Assembly (NCBI RefSeq): GCF_000165425.1
Contig: NW_001799624.1
Span: forward strand, 124,001-188,000
From: Paramecium tetraurelia
Taxonomy: Eukaryota; Ciliophora; Oligohymenophorea; Peniculida; Parameciidae
Direction: 5' to 3'
DNA length: 64,000 nucleotides
This document shows positions 1 to 11,500 of the stretch, piece after piece. Position 1 is the first letter of the stretch; each line of letters begins with the position of its first letter. The position numbers and the translations under genes were made by a program. The notes beneath the pieces were generated by a model, which was not told the origin of the DNA, did not search any database, and worked only from the letters and a program-made list of their open reading frames with translations.

Positions 1-1
1 T

Positions 2-1685
2 ACTTCTTAATTCCTTATAAGATTGGAACCATTCACATCGATAGCAAAGGAGATCTAAGGGAATAAGTTTGATATTCCTGATCGTCTCTTTTATTCTCTG
101 GTGGAGAGTTTCCGTTGTGCAACAGAGGACATTGCAGATGTAAGAGAGTTGATTCCAGAAATGTTTTGTTTGCCTGAGATGTTTCTTAATTTGTAGAACT
201 TGCAATTTGGTAAAACACAGAATGGAATCATTGTTAACAATGTTTAATTGCCTAAATGGTCTCATAATAATCCATGGAGATTTGTGGCAGGTTAAAGGAA
301 TGCACTAGAAAGTGAGGAAATATAAAGAAATTTACCAGAATGGATTGATTTGATATTTGGATTTAAGTAGAGAGGAAAAGAGGCAGAGAAGAATTTAAAT
401 ATTTACTTTTATGTGACATACGATTAATAATTGACATTGTAAATGATGGAAGAAAATAGACTTAGTATTGAAGCTTAAGTTGTGAACTTTGGAATTACTC
501 CATTATAGTTATTCTTGAAACCTCATATTGGTAGATAGATCAATAATGAACATCATTTTGTTTCAAATTCCTAAGAATTAAAAGTCTATAGGCCATAAAA
601 TAAAAAGAAGGTACCCAATACCATGAAGCCAATTATTGATTTATAATAAGCAAGCAATAGAGCAATCGTTAAGATAAAATGGATTTCAGATGTGAGATTG
701 ATATGTATAAGAAAGGAAGGTAAGATTGATTTTCTTAAATGGACAAGTCAAACTGATGTTCAAGCCAATCAACCACCCTTCCAATGTGGTTTAGAAAGAG
801 AAAAACAATTCAACTTTGAAAAACCTCAGACTGAACTTTTCAATATTTGGGATGTGTCTGCTCAATTGTCTTCATATCCTATGTTGGTGTTTAATTAGGG
901 CAAACTCTTTATTTGTGGAGGGTATCACCTAGGTAAATTGATTATCATTGGTGATAACAACCAAATTGTTGATATCTATCAGATACATACTGCCACTATC
1001 ACAACGTTGGCCTCAGATAAAAAGGAATCTGTGATCATATCTGGAGATAAGAGTGGACATGTCATCTTATGGAATGTTGATAAGCAGAAGGATATCTATA
1101 AACTGCATGCCAAATGCATGTATTTTGATCATCAGAATCAAGTAATTGATTATTCATAATTTAGATCAATTGCATTCATGTTTCTACCAATATGAAACTA
1201 TTTGCAACTGGATGCACAGGTGGTTATGTTTATCTGTATAATCTATACAATGGGTAATTGATGAGATCATTCATACATCCCAATAAGAATCCAATCAATG
1301 CGATTGTCATGAGCAATAGACCGCTGTTCTGCATCGTTTTCTATTCAGCATTTGATCATCAAATTTATAGTTATTCCATCAATGGATTCTTATTGGAAGT
1401 TCAATAGGAGCAGAGTTCATCCTTGATTGATTGTCAAATTATGAGGAATAATCTCTTTTAAGACATTATGGTAACAATTTATGCATATCTGTATAGGTAT
1501 ATGGCACTGAAAATGGCGAATTGGTTAGAAGATAATTGCCTTATTTATAATAATTAAAAAGATTTCAAATATCAGCCAAATCCCCTGTATTATCAATTTC
1601 TTGCTCAAAGGATAAGAAGTTTTTCATTTGTGGATGCAACGACGGCGAAATTTCAGTAATGGCAGAACCTCAATAAAATAAATGA
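2..1685 (+). CDS. BEACH-WD40 protein, 3' part (neurobeachin/LRBA class)
   Basis: Large BEACH proteins are cytoplasmic scaffolds in vesicle traffic and membrane sorting. The frame is open from base 2. It begins inside a BEACH domain: FLIRLEPFT, FDIPDRLF, then RELIPEMFCLPEMF, LPKW, and the hallmark EWIDLIFGFKQRGKEA near residues 115-130. The second half carries WD40-like blades (for example SGDKSGHVILWNV, TGCTGGYVYLYNL and CGCNDGEISV near the end). Two introns, 1142-1164 (23 nt) and 1471-1496 (26 nt), restore the frame; stop is TGA at 1683. The remaining part is 544 aa; whole family members are usually over 2000 aa, so most of the gene lies upstream of the window. The class is sure; the exact orthologue is not. 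Confidence 0.9.
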
Positions 1686-1720
1686 ATTATATAATTATAT
1701 ATATATAATATTTTATTTTT

Positions 1721-2983
1721 ATGAAAAACGTGAACAAATTTGTGTTATTGTCATTTCTTGTGATGATAAACTATGCATTGGAGGATGTTGATATGAAATA
1801 ATAAATTGAATAACTTGATCAAAACAGATTTGGTCACACTCTTCTTGATACAATTTACTTATAATTGTAAACCTAAGAACCGATTGAAAGATTAATGGGA
1901 ACTTTACAATAAATAGAGGATAGATATTATTAGGATTAGAAAGAAGAGGATGTTTCACATAAGGACTATCAAGACTCCTGCACTGTGGTATTGTCTCTAA
2001 ACATTCCAAATAGGATCTCTAAAATTTAGATTAGAATATCAAAGTGAGTGACAATGAACGCATCAAGTTGGAGGCAAGATTGGAAGGTGAACTTTATCCA
2101 AAGAGACAAATCTTATAGAAATTAATCACTCAAAAGCAAGGAGAGCTTAAAGAATTCACTGGAGAGTTGAATGAATTGGATCAATAAAGAGAAGAAGAAG
2201 GTGAGGAGTATCAACATAAAATTCATGAACACGAAGATGTTATTGCCATCTTGATGTAAGCTAGAACACTATTCACAGAGAATCTATAGACACATGACAA
2301 CTCATTTATCTAATTGAATAACAATGGAATTGAATTACTGTAAAAACATTTCGGAGCATCCATCAAAAGAGCAAGTACTCATTATTTCAAACAATATCAT
2401 AGGCAAATTTACTTACAGAACCTCTTGGGGTAAAATGTTCAAAGCTTTAGCCACTATTACCTCTAGAGTTCATTAGTTGTAAGATTCAGCTCAAGTTGAG
2501 AATGTCATCTTGCTTATTGATTAATTATTAGAATAAGTTCATGATTCAATGGATCTTGAGAAGTTCTCAGAAGAAAAAAGAATTCAAGCATATGAGAAGA
2601 CTCGAAATTTGCTTGTCATTTCAATCAACACAACTGAAAGCACTTTGGCATCTGCAACAACTGATTTGGCATTGTAATTTATATATATATTTCTAGAGTG
2701 AGTGAAATAATCGAATAAACATAAGCTACTCTGGACAATGTAAATTAGAGATTACAAATGCTCCAATTATCTAGAGATGATCGATTCACTATTTGTGAGT
2801 AGGAGGCTTAGGATTACTAGGATTCCAGATCATAGAGGTAATAATTGAGTTTATCAAACTCTTAGGGATTCTGACAGAGATGTTGTATCTTAAACTATTG
2901 GATTACTGAATAAATCATTAAGAACTCTGAAGGAACAATTAGCATTAAGAATGTCGGCGGGAGAAGAATTTGAATATTTTTGA
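1721..2983 (+). CDS. Trichocyst matrix protein family member (secretory, coiled-coil)
   Basis: Predicted 385-aa secreted protein. It opens with a signal peptide (hydrophobic core FVLLSFLVMI) and then is almost wholly amphipathic helix. Motifs fit the trichocyst matrix protein family, the crystalline cargo of dense-core extrusive organelles: FGHTLLDTIYLQL followed by a paired-Cys helical segment, then blocks such as NVILLIDQLLEQVHDS and a final VSQTIGLLNKSLRTLKEQL. Four introns, 1988-2013, 2375-2402, 2674-2696 and 2838-2865 (26, 28, 23, 28 nt), give one frame ending at TGA 2981. Family assignment rests on remembered helix-repeat motifs, not on a search; another coiled-coil granule protein is possible. 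Confidence 0.7.
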
Positions 2984-3132
2984 TGAAAATATTATCACTC
3001 AATTTCATGTTATTTAATATAGAATAAGATTAATTATAAATTTTTCATGGAAATTGCAAGAGGAATACCATCTAAATTTAAAAAACTCATTCATCAAAAA
3101 TCTCAGTCATTATTCAAGAAACATTAAGGATT

Positions 3133-3519
3133 TCAATCCAATACGAATGCAAGCCAATCTTAATCTGAGAGTTTGCTTTGAATATTTGATCTGTTCATTG
3201 ATTTGATTCTAATCTATTTTTTGCATGTTGATCCCCTTGTAGTTAAGCATTAATCAACAGAGAATTCTTTTCGTTTTTAGAAGGACGATTCTGGTCTCTC
3301 AGTAACCAAAAGCTTTTTATTGACATAGCAAATTTTGTCAAGTATTTCCTTAGCATGTTTCTGAGTTGGAGTCACCTAATGATATTCAAAGAGGGGTTTC
3401 TTAGTGTAAAAGTTCTTGTATTTCGAGAATCTTGGTTTGAATGAGTTGATTGACTAGTCACCTAAGAAAAGATGCGATCCTTCTATAATTAGTTATTATC
3501 CATTAGATTTGTGTCTCAT
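3133..3519 (-). CDS. Hypothetical protein, 128 aa
   Basis: A single-exon reverse-strand frame of 128 aa. It uses TAA/TAG as Gln at several sites and looks coding rather than random: balanced composition with a run such as FKPRFSKYKNFYTKKPLFEY and a lysine/arginine-rich C-terminus. No domain recognised. Its stop lies 149 bp from the stop of the convergent trichocyst-matrix-type gene. A 44-codon forward frame at 3047-3181 overlaps its end and is less convincing. Function unknown. Confidence 0.6.
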
Positions 3520-3818
3520 TAAATAAAATAAAATGATTTCGTCATAAATAGTGTGGTTTTATCATTAACCACCATAATATTAATTGGTCGCAATAACAAT
3601 TCTAAATTATGGATAATCGAACCAATATGTTAATTAATTTTAATCAGGATGCCTGGTTATTAAATAATACGGTAGAAGAATGCTATTAGAATATTCATAA
3701 TGTGTAATAAGAAGTATGAGTTATTATTAATAATTTTGAAATTAATGATATATTTGAAAACAATATTTAGGTTAGATTTATTTAATAAAAGTAATTGATA
3801 AATATATATTTAAACAAA
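3520..3818. other. AT-rich spacer upstream of the laforin-like gene
   Basis: Divergent spacer between the 128-aa hypothetical gene and the glucan phosphatase gene. It contains one short forward frame from 3609 (36 codons to TGA) that I do not regard as a gene. It must hold both promoters; no recognisable element is seen. Confidence 0.5.
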
Positions 3819-4862
3819 ATGAGCTCTATTTCCATTTAAAGACACGTGAATTACGGGGAAGTCATTCTAATTGTTGGCGATTGTCATTTAGTGTAATGGA
3901 ATGTGTAAAATGGAATTTAGATGGAATGGAATCCTGGAGATGTTTGGAGAGCCAGAGTAGAGTGTTGTTGTTTACCAATGAATTACAGATACGTGATAGT
4001 GAAATAAAGCAATCGACAGATAGTAGAATGGGAAGATGGAATAAGCAGAGTATTGAATTCCCAAAATGATGTGGAGGATGCATGGAACCATATCAAAATA
4101 AGAATGAAAGTGAACTCATTTCATGATTCCAAGATGTTTGTAAATTTATATTCAGAAAAGGGAAGAATCTAAAATTAGACTCGACTAATTCGTTACTGAA
4201 TGAGAATGAATTTGAGTATAGGATGGAATTGGAAATCCCAAGTAAGTCCATTCATTCCTATGCTTATAAATACCAATAAAATCACATCTGGGAACGAAAT
4301 GCAGTCAGACTATTCACTCAACATCCCATCCTTAACAATGTTATCGAAATCACGGATTCCGACGTTGATTTTGCACTCAGCTATAATCAACTATTGGAGA
4401 ACATCTATGTGGGCTCATTCCTCTACACTGAGTAACATTTCAACATAAGCTTTTAGTGAACTTCACGTTCTTTAGAATTTGGGAGTTGAAGCCATAGTTA
4501 ATTTATAAACCACTGAAGATCTGATAAACAAGGATTTGCAAGAGGATTACTTTGATCACATACGAAAATCTTGTGAATCTTATCAGATTACGTACTTGCA
4601 TTGTCCTATACAAGATTGCAATAAGCGATCCTTCTTGAAGAAAGGAATGCAAGCTCATCAGATCTTGAAGAAACTGATGCAGGAGGGTAAGTGCGTCTAT
4701 GTTCATTGCACTGATGGCATTCAGAGGAGCATTTAAACAGTCATTCTCTATTTAGTATTGGATTTAAACTATTCTCTGGAAGATGCAATTGCACTTGTGA
4801 AGGCGATAAGGAAGAGATCAAAGCCTATTCGAGAAGTATTGTAGTAACTCTTGGAGCAGTGA
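3819..4862 (+). CDS. Laforin-like glucan phosphatase (CBM20 + dual-specificity phosphatase)
   Basis: Predicted 332-aa enzyme that would remove phosphate from storage glucan (glycogen/amylopectin). Residues about 10-80 form a CBM20-type starch-binding module (start VNYGEVILIVGD, then MEWNPGDVWRARV and IVEWEDGISR). A second, more diverged carbohydrate-binding half-module follows (FEYRMELEIPS, YAYKYQQNHIWERNAVR). The C-terminal part is a dual-specificity phosphatase: VEAIVNLQTTEDL, the likely general acid in HCPIQD, and the signature HCTDGIQRS (Cx5R) near residues 281-289. Introns: 4136-4155 (20 nt, unusual GTTT start, tentative) and 4432-4456 (25 nt). CBM20 followed by a phosphatase is the laforin order. 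Laforin has been reported from several protists that store insoluble glucan. The 3' end is 76 bp from a convergent gene. Confidence 0.85.
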
Positions 4863-4938
4863 ATGATTTTGTATTTGTTATCCTTTTTTTTGTATTTTAT
4901 TTAAATATTCATGTATATTTTTATATGTTTGTATTAAA

Positions 4939-5381
4939 TCATTTACCATCGTATTAGGTGATGTTGTGTTTGAAATGCTCTAGTTATTCTTCTGCATGAT
5001 GTCTGTCTAATATTTATTCATTCAACTTCTTCTCTTCTCCTTCAAGTCCTTTTCCAAATCCCTATGTAATTAATTCGCAAATCTTACCAACACATATCTG
5101 GGTGGTTATTTGAAATGGCCAAACTAAAATTAAATGTGATTCATACTGTTTCATGTAAGACTCCTGGGTCCATGTAGGCACAAAAGAATCCAATGGCGCA
5201 AGTGATATAAAACATAGTTCTTCCAAATCTGTAATCTACTGGAGACACCCATCCAAGATGAGTTTGAGTATGACCCTTTTGGGCTACAATCATGCATTCA
5301 CAATTTACCTGTCAGATTTTAGTACTTGTTTTCATTAAAGAGGAGCCTGAAATTCCTATTGAAAATGCTAGCTTTTTGCAT
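4939..5381 (-). CDS. Small single-span membrane protein, possibly mitochondrial
   Basis: Predicted 122 aa after removing introns at 5284-5308, 5124-5146 and 5062-5087 (25, 23, 26 nt). The N-terminus is basic and Phe/Asn-rich (MQKASIFNRNFRLLF), which could be a mitochondrial presequence. One membrane span follows (MFYITCAIGFFCAYM). The C-terminal half is charged and helical and ends at TGA 4939-4941. I do not recognise the family. A small ciliate-specific subunit of a mitochondrial inner-membrane complex is a guess from layout only. Confidence 0.65.
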
Positions 5382-5453
5382 AAATTATAGATAAATAATA
5401 TATTAACTGGGGGGGAAGATAAAAATATAATTAAAATAATATAAAAGTCACTT

Positions 5454-6800
5454 TCATTTATTTTCTAATTGAAAAGAATCATCATCCATTTGTGGTTCAT
5501 CTTCATCTAATTATTTATTTATTTAAGGTAGTTGAGTAAGTTTGTGTTAGGTTGAAGGAGCACCTACATTAATTGAACCTTACCTTTTTAAATTTAATCA
5601 GCTTAAATAAGATTGATTAGTATTTTGCCAATCTACAAACTACAAGCAGCACAATCAATAGAAACTTTCTTGTCTATGGATACAAGAGTCCCAAATTTAC
5701 TTTTGTTGTCCTAGATTACGAAATTACCATCAGTCAATTTAATGGTGGCATGGTGTCTAGAAACTGTGATGTCCTGTGCTTTGATGTCGCTTTGGAATCC
5801 TCTTCCCTTGAATATGGAATAGTTGAATTACGATTTTGATGTTGTCCATGAGGAGACTGTGGATTAAATAGACTTCATTGCATAAATTCTTGTCCTTATT
5901 GATGTTCTAATGAATAGTGAGGGGGAGAGTACTTCAACAAGGATGTATTGCAAATCAGGGCGTTCAAGTGTAAAAAGATCGTAGAATTCATCCTCATACT
6001 GAACTCGTATTGGGAGACCTTCTTTACAGATGGAACATTCGTGTTGTTTGTTCCTAATATGGAGAATTAAATAACCATTTAAGAGTCAAACCAAATTGAG
6101 TTACTTCTTTGTTGATATTTGAATCTACCCAATAACGCAAACACTCCAGATGAACAGCCTATCCGTTGCCAGCACAACGACAGATATTAGTAAGAAAGAG
6201 TTGGTCCTTGCTCTGCCTTCCTTCCATGAAACAAAACTTACATTGATATGTCACATTGGAGTCGCTGAGGAAGGAGCTCTAAAATTTGATTGCCTAATTA
6301 GCATACCTTGATGGAGCAGGGAGCTTTGAAGGTCTGCAAGTGTTTATTGCGTTCTTCAATGACCTTGTACTCACTTTAAATTAATAGAGTATAATAAATA
6401 CACTCTTCCCAGACGAATGATAGAATTAACTACAAGGGGATATTCTGGCCCATTGGATGATTTGATGTCCTTGACCACCATGAAGGGTGGCTGCATTACA
6501 GACAACAGGATTTCGTATTGATTTTCTAATAAAGTTGAATTATCGATAAGTCTTACTTGATTTGCTCACTTTAAGGAGCTGATTCTTATTGGGCAACATC
6601 TCAGCACTCTCGGTGTAGACTTGATCTGCAAAATGCATTTCATTATTACTCTCTTCATATATCGTGGTTGAACCTCCTTTAAATTTCCACACTGGGAACG
6701 TGTCAGTCTGCTCATGATCAATCAGACCCATCCCCTACTTCTGATCTTGCTTGATCTGCACTTCCAAGTTGCTTTTATAGGCTGGCATAATTATAATCAT
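5454..6800 (-). CDS. RING-variant (RINGv) + FHA domain protein, putative E3 ligase
   Basis: Predicted 388 aa from eight exons; the seven introns (31, 28, 28, 22, 26, 25 and 20 nt) sum to a frame-correct product. After an N-terminal region ending IIRLGRVEYKVIEE comes a C4HC3 RING-variant zinc finger: CKFC, then ICRCAGNGQAVHLECL, then HECSIC. RINGv domains recruit E2 and act as ubiquitin ligases. Next is an FHA phospho-threonine-binding domain with ITVSRHHATIKL and IQDNKSKFGTLVS. The tail is acidic (LDEDEPQMDDD). The joint architecture suggests phosphorylation-dependent ubiquitination. It shares a 24-bp intergenic with the divergent gene at 6825. The start could also be the Met four codons downstream. 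Confidence 0.8.
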
Positions 6801-6824
6801 CTTGTTAATTAATAAAAATCGTTA

Positions 6825-7520
6825 ATGAGCAAGGTGTTCTCTCCAGATTAACGCAATCTAGGAGGTCGGCGAATTATATTGCAATAGATGCTCCAGCATC
6901 TGCATCATGTTGAGACTGCCAAGAGCACTCTCTCCCAAACCAACTCAAGCAGTAAACTACTACGTCGAACTCCATCTCCAGTTTTCAAATTCCTGGATCA
7001 ATACAAGGAAGTCCTTAATACCTTTGACAAGGTGCAAAAGATCCAATAAAAAAGACCGTCCGTTGAGAAATTCAAAAACAACTACTTCCTCAAAAAAGTG
7101 CAAACCACCAATACCGAACATCAAAAGAATTTTGAAAAATGTAAGAAGAGGATCCAAGAAATGAACAACAAGAACAAGACCACTCTCAATCCAGCCCTCT
7201 TCTTCAGGAGAGTGGATAAGAGTCTTATCAATAAGACTTGTCCAATAAAGTAATCAACTTCAATTTAATAAGTGCAGCCACGGCCACAAAAGAAAGAAAT
7301 ACAACAAGAGATTGATTGGGAAAGCATTGCTAAAAAAATACCCTAATTAGCTGATCCACTTTTTAAGAATAAAATAACTGACTTGATCGTTTCCAACAGG
7401 ATCTATAGCGATGATGATTATGCATTCCTAGTCTGCCTGATTTCAAGTGTGAATAATGCTGAATAATCCAAAATCATACTAATAATGAGCTAAATATTGA
7501 ATGAGTTGGGATTGTTGTGA
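6825..7520 (+). CDS. Hypothetical basic coiled-coil protein, 231 aa
   Basis: A single exon of 231 codons ending at TGA 7518, with in-frame TAA/TAG throughout. The N-terminal 150 residues are rich in Lys, Gln, Thr and Asn with short helical stretches (VLNTFDKVQKIQQK, NFEKCKKRIQEMN). The C-terminus is a hydrophobic helical segment (DDYAFLVCLISSV, ILIMSQILNELGLL) that may be a dimerisation element. No known domain. It is transcribed divergently from the RINGv-FHA gene with only 24 bp between start codons, and 81 bp upstream of the p28 gene on the same strand. Confidence 0.7.
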
Positions 7521-7601
7521 TTTTGGCTATTATAATTACTTTTTGTTATGTTTTTAAAAAATAATATATATATTATTATTATTACTAAATATTAATCAAA
7601 A

Positions 7602-8383
7602 ATGTCATAAATAGAAGAAACCTTAAAGAAATACCCCAAATATATGCCAACCTTGGTGAGATACGAGGAGCCAATTGAAATAAACGAAGATGAGATGCAA
7701 CTTGAAATGCAAGAGCAAGTGTTAAATTAAAAAAAAAAATAATAACTGTAACCTTTGGATCAAAAATGGTCCATTGATGAAATTTTGAATAAATTCTTCC
7801 CTCCCAGACGATTTGAACATGAAGCACACTTCTTCAAATAGGTGGTCAGTGTCAATGATGTCAAGAGAGATGAATTGAATCAATTGGAAGCAGAATTAGA
7901 TTAGAGACTGATCGAGAGATAGGCTCGGTAGAATTTAATTGCAAATATTATAGTAAGAGTGGCATATGTCCAGTGAGAGAGGACTTACATAGTTAATTAT
8001 TTGAAGAGATCATTAGACAGAGTGCAATCAATTGTCCAGAGAGAGGACTCCTCTTGATGAGAGTGTATGATAATTTGAAGTTAACTTTTGCAGCATATCA
8101 AACACTCTATGCTGGATCAGTTGTATTTGGAAATAGGAAGGCAGCGGAATCTGAAATTGGCAAGAGTGAGCAGGATTCAAAAATAGCTGATTATGACAAA
8201 AAGAAGATCTATTTGGAAAACTAAAAAATCTTATTGGAGAATGAACTCGATGCCATATAGAGAAGTTTTAAGGAGATCCGAGAATTGGAAGAGAAAAGAA
8301 TGGAATCTGAGATGCAATTTTTGAAGTAACAAACTAAGCATTTAGAGCATTTTTTGAAATAAGTGCAATAGAATTAATAATGA
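7602..8383 (+). CDS. DNALI1: Axonemal inner-arm dynein light intermediate chain p28
   Basis: Predicted 251 aa, close to the usual p28/DNALI1 length of about 250-260. The family core is very clear: LVRYEEP near the start, ILNKFFPPRRFE, then SGICPVREDLHSQLFEEII, INCPERGLLLMRVYDN and FAAYQTLYAGSVVFG, ending in a long coiled coil. p28 links inner-arm dynein heavy chains with actin/centrin in motile cilia. One intron, 7928-7953 (26 nt), lies just before the ICPVRE motif; removing it gives an intact frame to TGA 8381. Ciliates have several paralogues, so the exact member is not resolved. Confidence 0.95.
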
Positions 8384-8570
8384 TTTATTTAGAATATCAA
8401 TATGAATACAATTTATATGTCAAAGTATAGATATATGAAAGTTTCAAGAATTCGCATTGAATGTTGAAACAATTTAAATTGAGTGGATTTAGCAAATCAG
8501 TCTTGGTTATGTTAATTCAAATGTACAACTATCTAATAAAAATACATCTAAATTGTTAATTTATTTTATT

Positions 8571-11500
8571 ATGTTATTATTGATCTTGCTCTTTCAGACG
8601 TTGATGCCGTCATAACAATATGATTAAGAAATAATCGAATTGGAAATTGAGAAACAGTATGAGTTTTACGGGTATTGGTGTTTGATAAATGGCTATTAGT
8701 AAAGTGCCCGGTGGGTCGACATCCGAACTTTATGCAGTCCACTTCTATTAGTTCCTAGTGGAGAACGTAGTACCGAATGAGGACATATTCGTAGTGCTTA
8801 AGGCTCTGCATGATCAAAGCTCTTTCCCTTCCCTTTACATTAGTAAGGTGAATTAATAGTATGTGTGAATGTTTTAATTAGTCCAACTATCCACGATGAG
8901 TTATGTGGCAATAATGGGATGGATGTTTGTGTGATCGAGGAAGAGAACCTAATTGCTAATACAACTTATTATTTGGGAGTGTATTGTATGTAGGATTGCG
9001 ATTACGAATTAACCATCCATTATGAGGAGGAGGAAGTCTTGGCGTTGGGAGAGGCAGTGATAGTGAAATTCGCCAATGAAACAGAAAGTATCCTTAAGGT
9101 TGGCATGCCAAGCTCAATGGATGGGATTGATAGAATTCTAATTCGAGCTCATTACATTTAAGACAGGAACACAGTGTTAAAGGAGTCCTTTCATTTCTAC
9201 GTCAATGAAGGAAATGAAACACCATCCCCTGTGTAATTCTAGTATGAGGCAGAGGGGATTTGGATGATAGGAAAAGGAGTGGTGATATATAAAAACAGTA
9301 CCAATCTTAAGGGGAATTTGACTGTCTTGATATTAGGTGTACCCAATACTAGGATGTACTTTGTAACTACAATTTATGAGCGTATTCGAAGTGTCGGTCT
9401 ATTTGAGAGGATAGATGACCTTGTTATTGAAACTAAAACCAATTACTACAAACTCTCAGTTCAGGATGAATATTTCGAATTCTTAGATAGAAATTCATTG
9501 TCTTTTGACATCCATCCTTTTGAAGGCAATCCTGATGTTTATATAACACCTTGTCATAATGGCGAGTGCTCTTTGGATTATAAAGAGTATTTGTGGCAAT
9601 CGCAATTAGATCTAGGTTATGAATCAATCACAATCTCCAGAAGCAATAGGATTAAAAATGGAAATGAGAGGGAATTTATCATAGCCATTAATGGAGTGAA
9701 CAACTTTTCTAGTTTTTCCTTTGTGGCTTATTTGAGTAATTACTATAGTCGAGTGTTGTCAATTCATACCTTTGAATCTGGCTTTTTGGGGAAGAATGAA
9801 CTTGCAGAATACATAGTTGATACATATGATGAACTCAATCAAACATTTACCATAACTGCAAACTATCCCAGAGGACATGGTATCATCATCTTAAAGAAAT
9901 GCAGCAAGAACAAAATTGAGTTAAGTCAAGTGACCAACCATTTCGCTTACATCATCAATGCAGGACCTGATAATTATTATAATTGCTCAATTACCAAAGA
10001 GCAAATAGAACAAATCCAGATTGGACAAGTGTTGAAATCAGGAAGTTCAGAGTTGCATTCAGCTGAGAATACTATGCAATTCTATTATAATAAGACTGAG
10101 TGCTAGAGCAATGTTACAATGCTCAAATACGAGAACGTCTTGACTAATTGTTAATATGTGGTTGGAGTCTACAGCAATGTTGAATACATGAACTACCAGA
10201 TATTTATCAAGGGATAGGAGAAGCACGTTGAATTAACAGAGTCAACAACTCATCGCAGTTTCCTTATGGAATATAGCACAGATTTATATTCATTCACAAT
10301 CCACGATGATGATTTAGTCGAAGTAGTATTTCAAATAACAGCTATCACTGGTGAATATGATGCTTTTGCCTCCAGGCTCTACGAGAAACCCAATTCCACA
10401 TTCTTCGATAGAAATGCCAATATGGATTTGGATGTCTTGCAATACAAGGCAGAAACTGAAACCAACGACTTATCTGGGGAGTATTACATTCGAATAATAG
10501 CCAAGGCTTTGCTCAGATATACCATCACTCCAATTGTGTATAGAAAATCACATGAAGAGATCAATTACATCCAACTCACTGAAAGCATCCCCTATTCTCA
10601 TCTATAAACTAAGATCGATTCAATTACTTACTTTAACTTTGAATACAGATAGAACGGTCCACTCTTCATTCATCTCAATGGAATATATGGCTATTTCATA
10701 TGTTATGTTATTGGTTCCAATGGAGTCATAGATGACAGGAACCCTGATTCTAATAAGTATGATTTCGCACTTAGAAGTTCACAACATACACTGATCATTG
10801 ATAATCCAAAACAGTATTATTACATCTAAGTCAACTCCATTTCCCTTGGTCTTAATGAATCCTATGAAATTCAATACACCTCCTCTAGTTCCCTCATGGA
10901 ATTATTCTACGGAGAACCACTCATCACTCAATTGGACAATTCACATTAATCCTTTTATTACTATCAAAATCCATACGCCTTGGAAAAGCTCTTCATTGTC
11001 AGAACATTTCTCACTGAAAACAATGAATAAAACAACCTCAAAGTTTACATCAGCTTGAAGAATAAATTCCCAAATCAAGAAAATTGCGATTACGAAATTC
11101 CCAATTCTGCCACCTACTTGACTTTATCGAATATTGCTGAGAACACTATTGTTTATATTGGGGTGAATAGTGTTGGGTACAATGAATACTCCCTCCTGAT
11201 TAGAGGAGTGACTGGTATCACAGAAATATAAGATAACACTGTGTAGTAGGTACCCATCCCATCATTTGAATAATACTAGTCATCTAATTTATATTTCCTA
11301 GTTCCCAAGAATCTCAACAGCACTATTCAAATATAAGCATATACTCAATTCGCTGAAATCATCTTGTTTTGTGCTATAAAAGACTATGCTGTGGTCTCCA
11401 AAGATTTAAGAAGTAATAATCACTCCATATTCCCCAACTCCTCTACCAATGGCCTAGAAGAAGAAGCCAGTGCAAGTGTGTCTAATAAGTTACTCGTAAT

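Noticed and set aside
1719-2009. Reverse frame of 96 codons
   Set aside because: Antisense to the signal peptide and first exon of the trichocyst-matrix-type gene.
3047-3181. Forward 44-codon frame
   Set aside because: Short and overlaps the end of a better reverse-strand frame.
4503-4706. Reverse frame of 67 codons
   Set aside because: Antisense to the phosphatase catalytic region.
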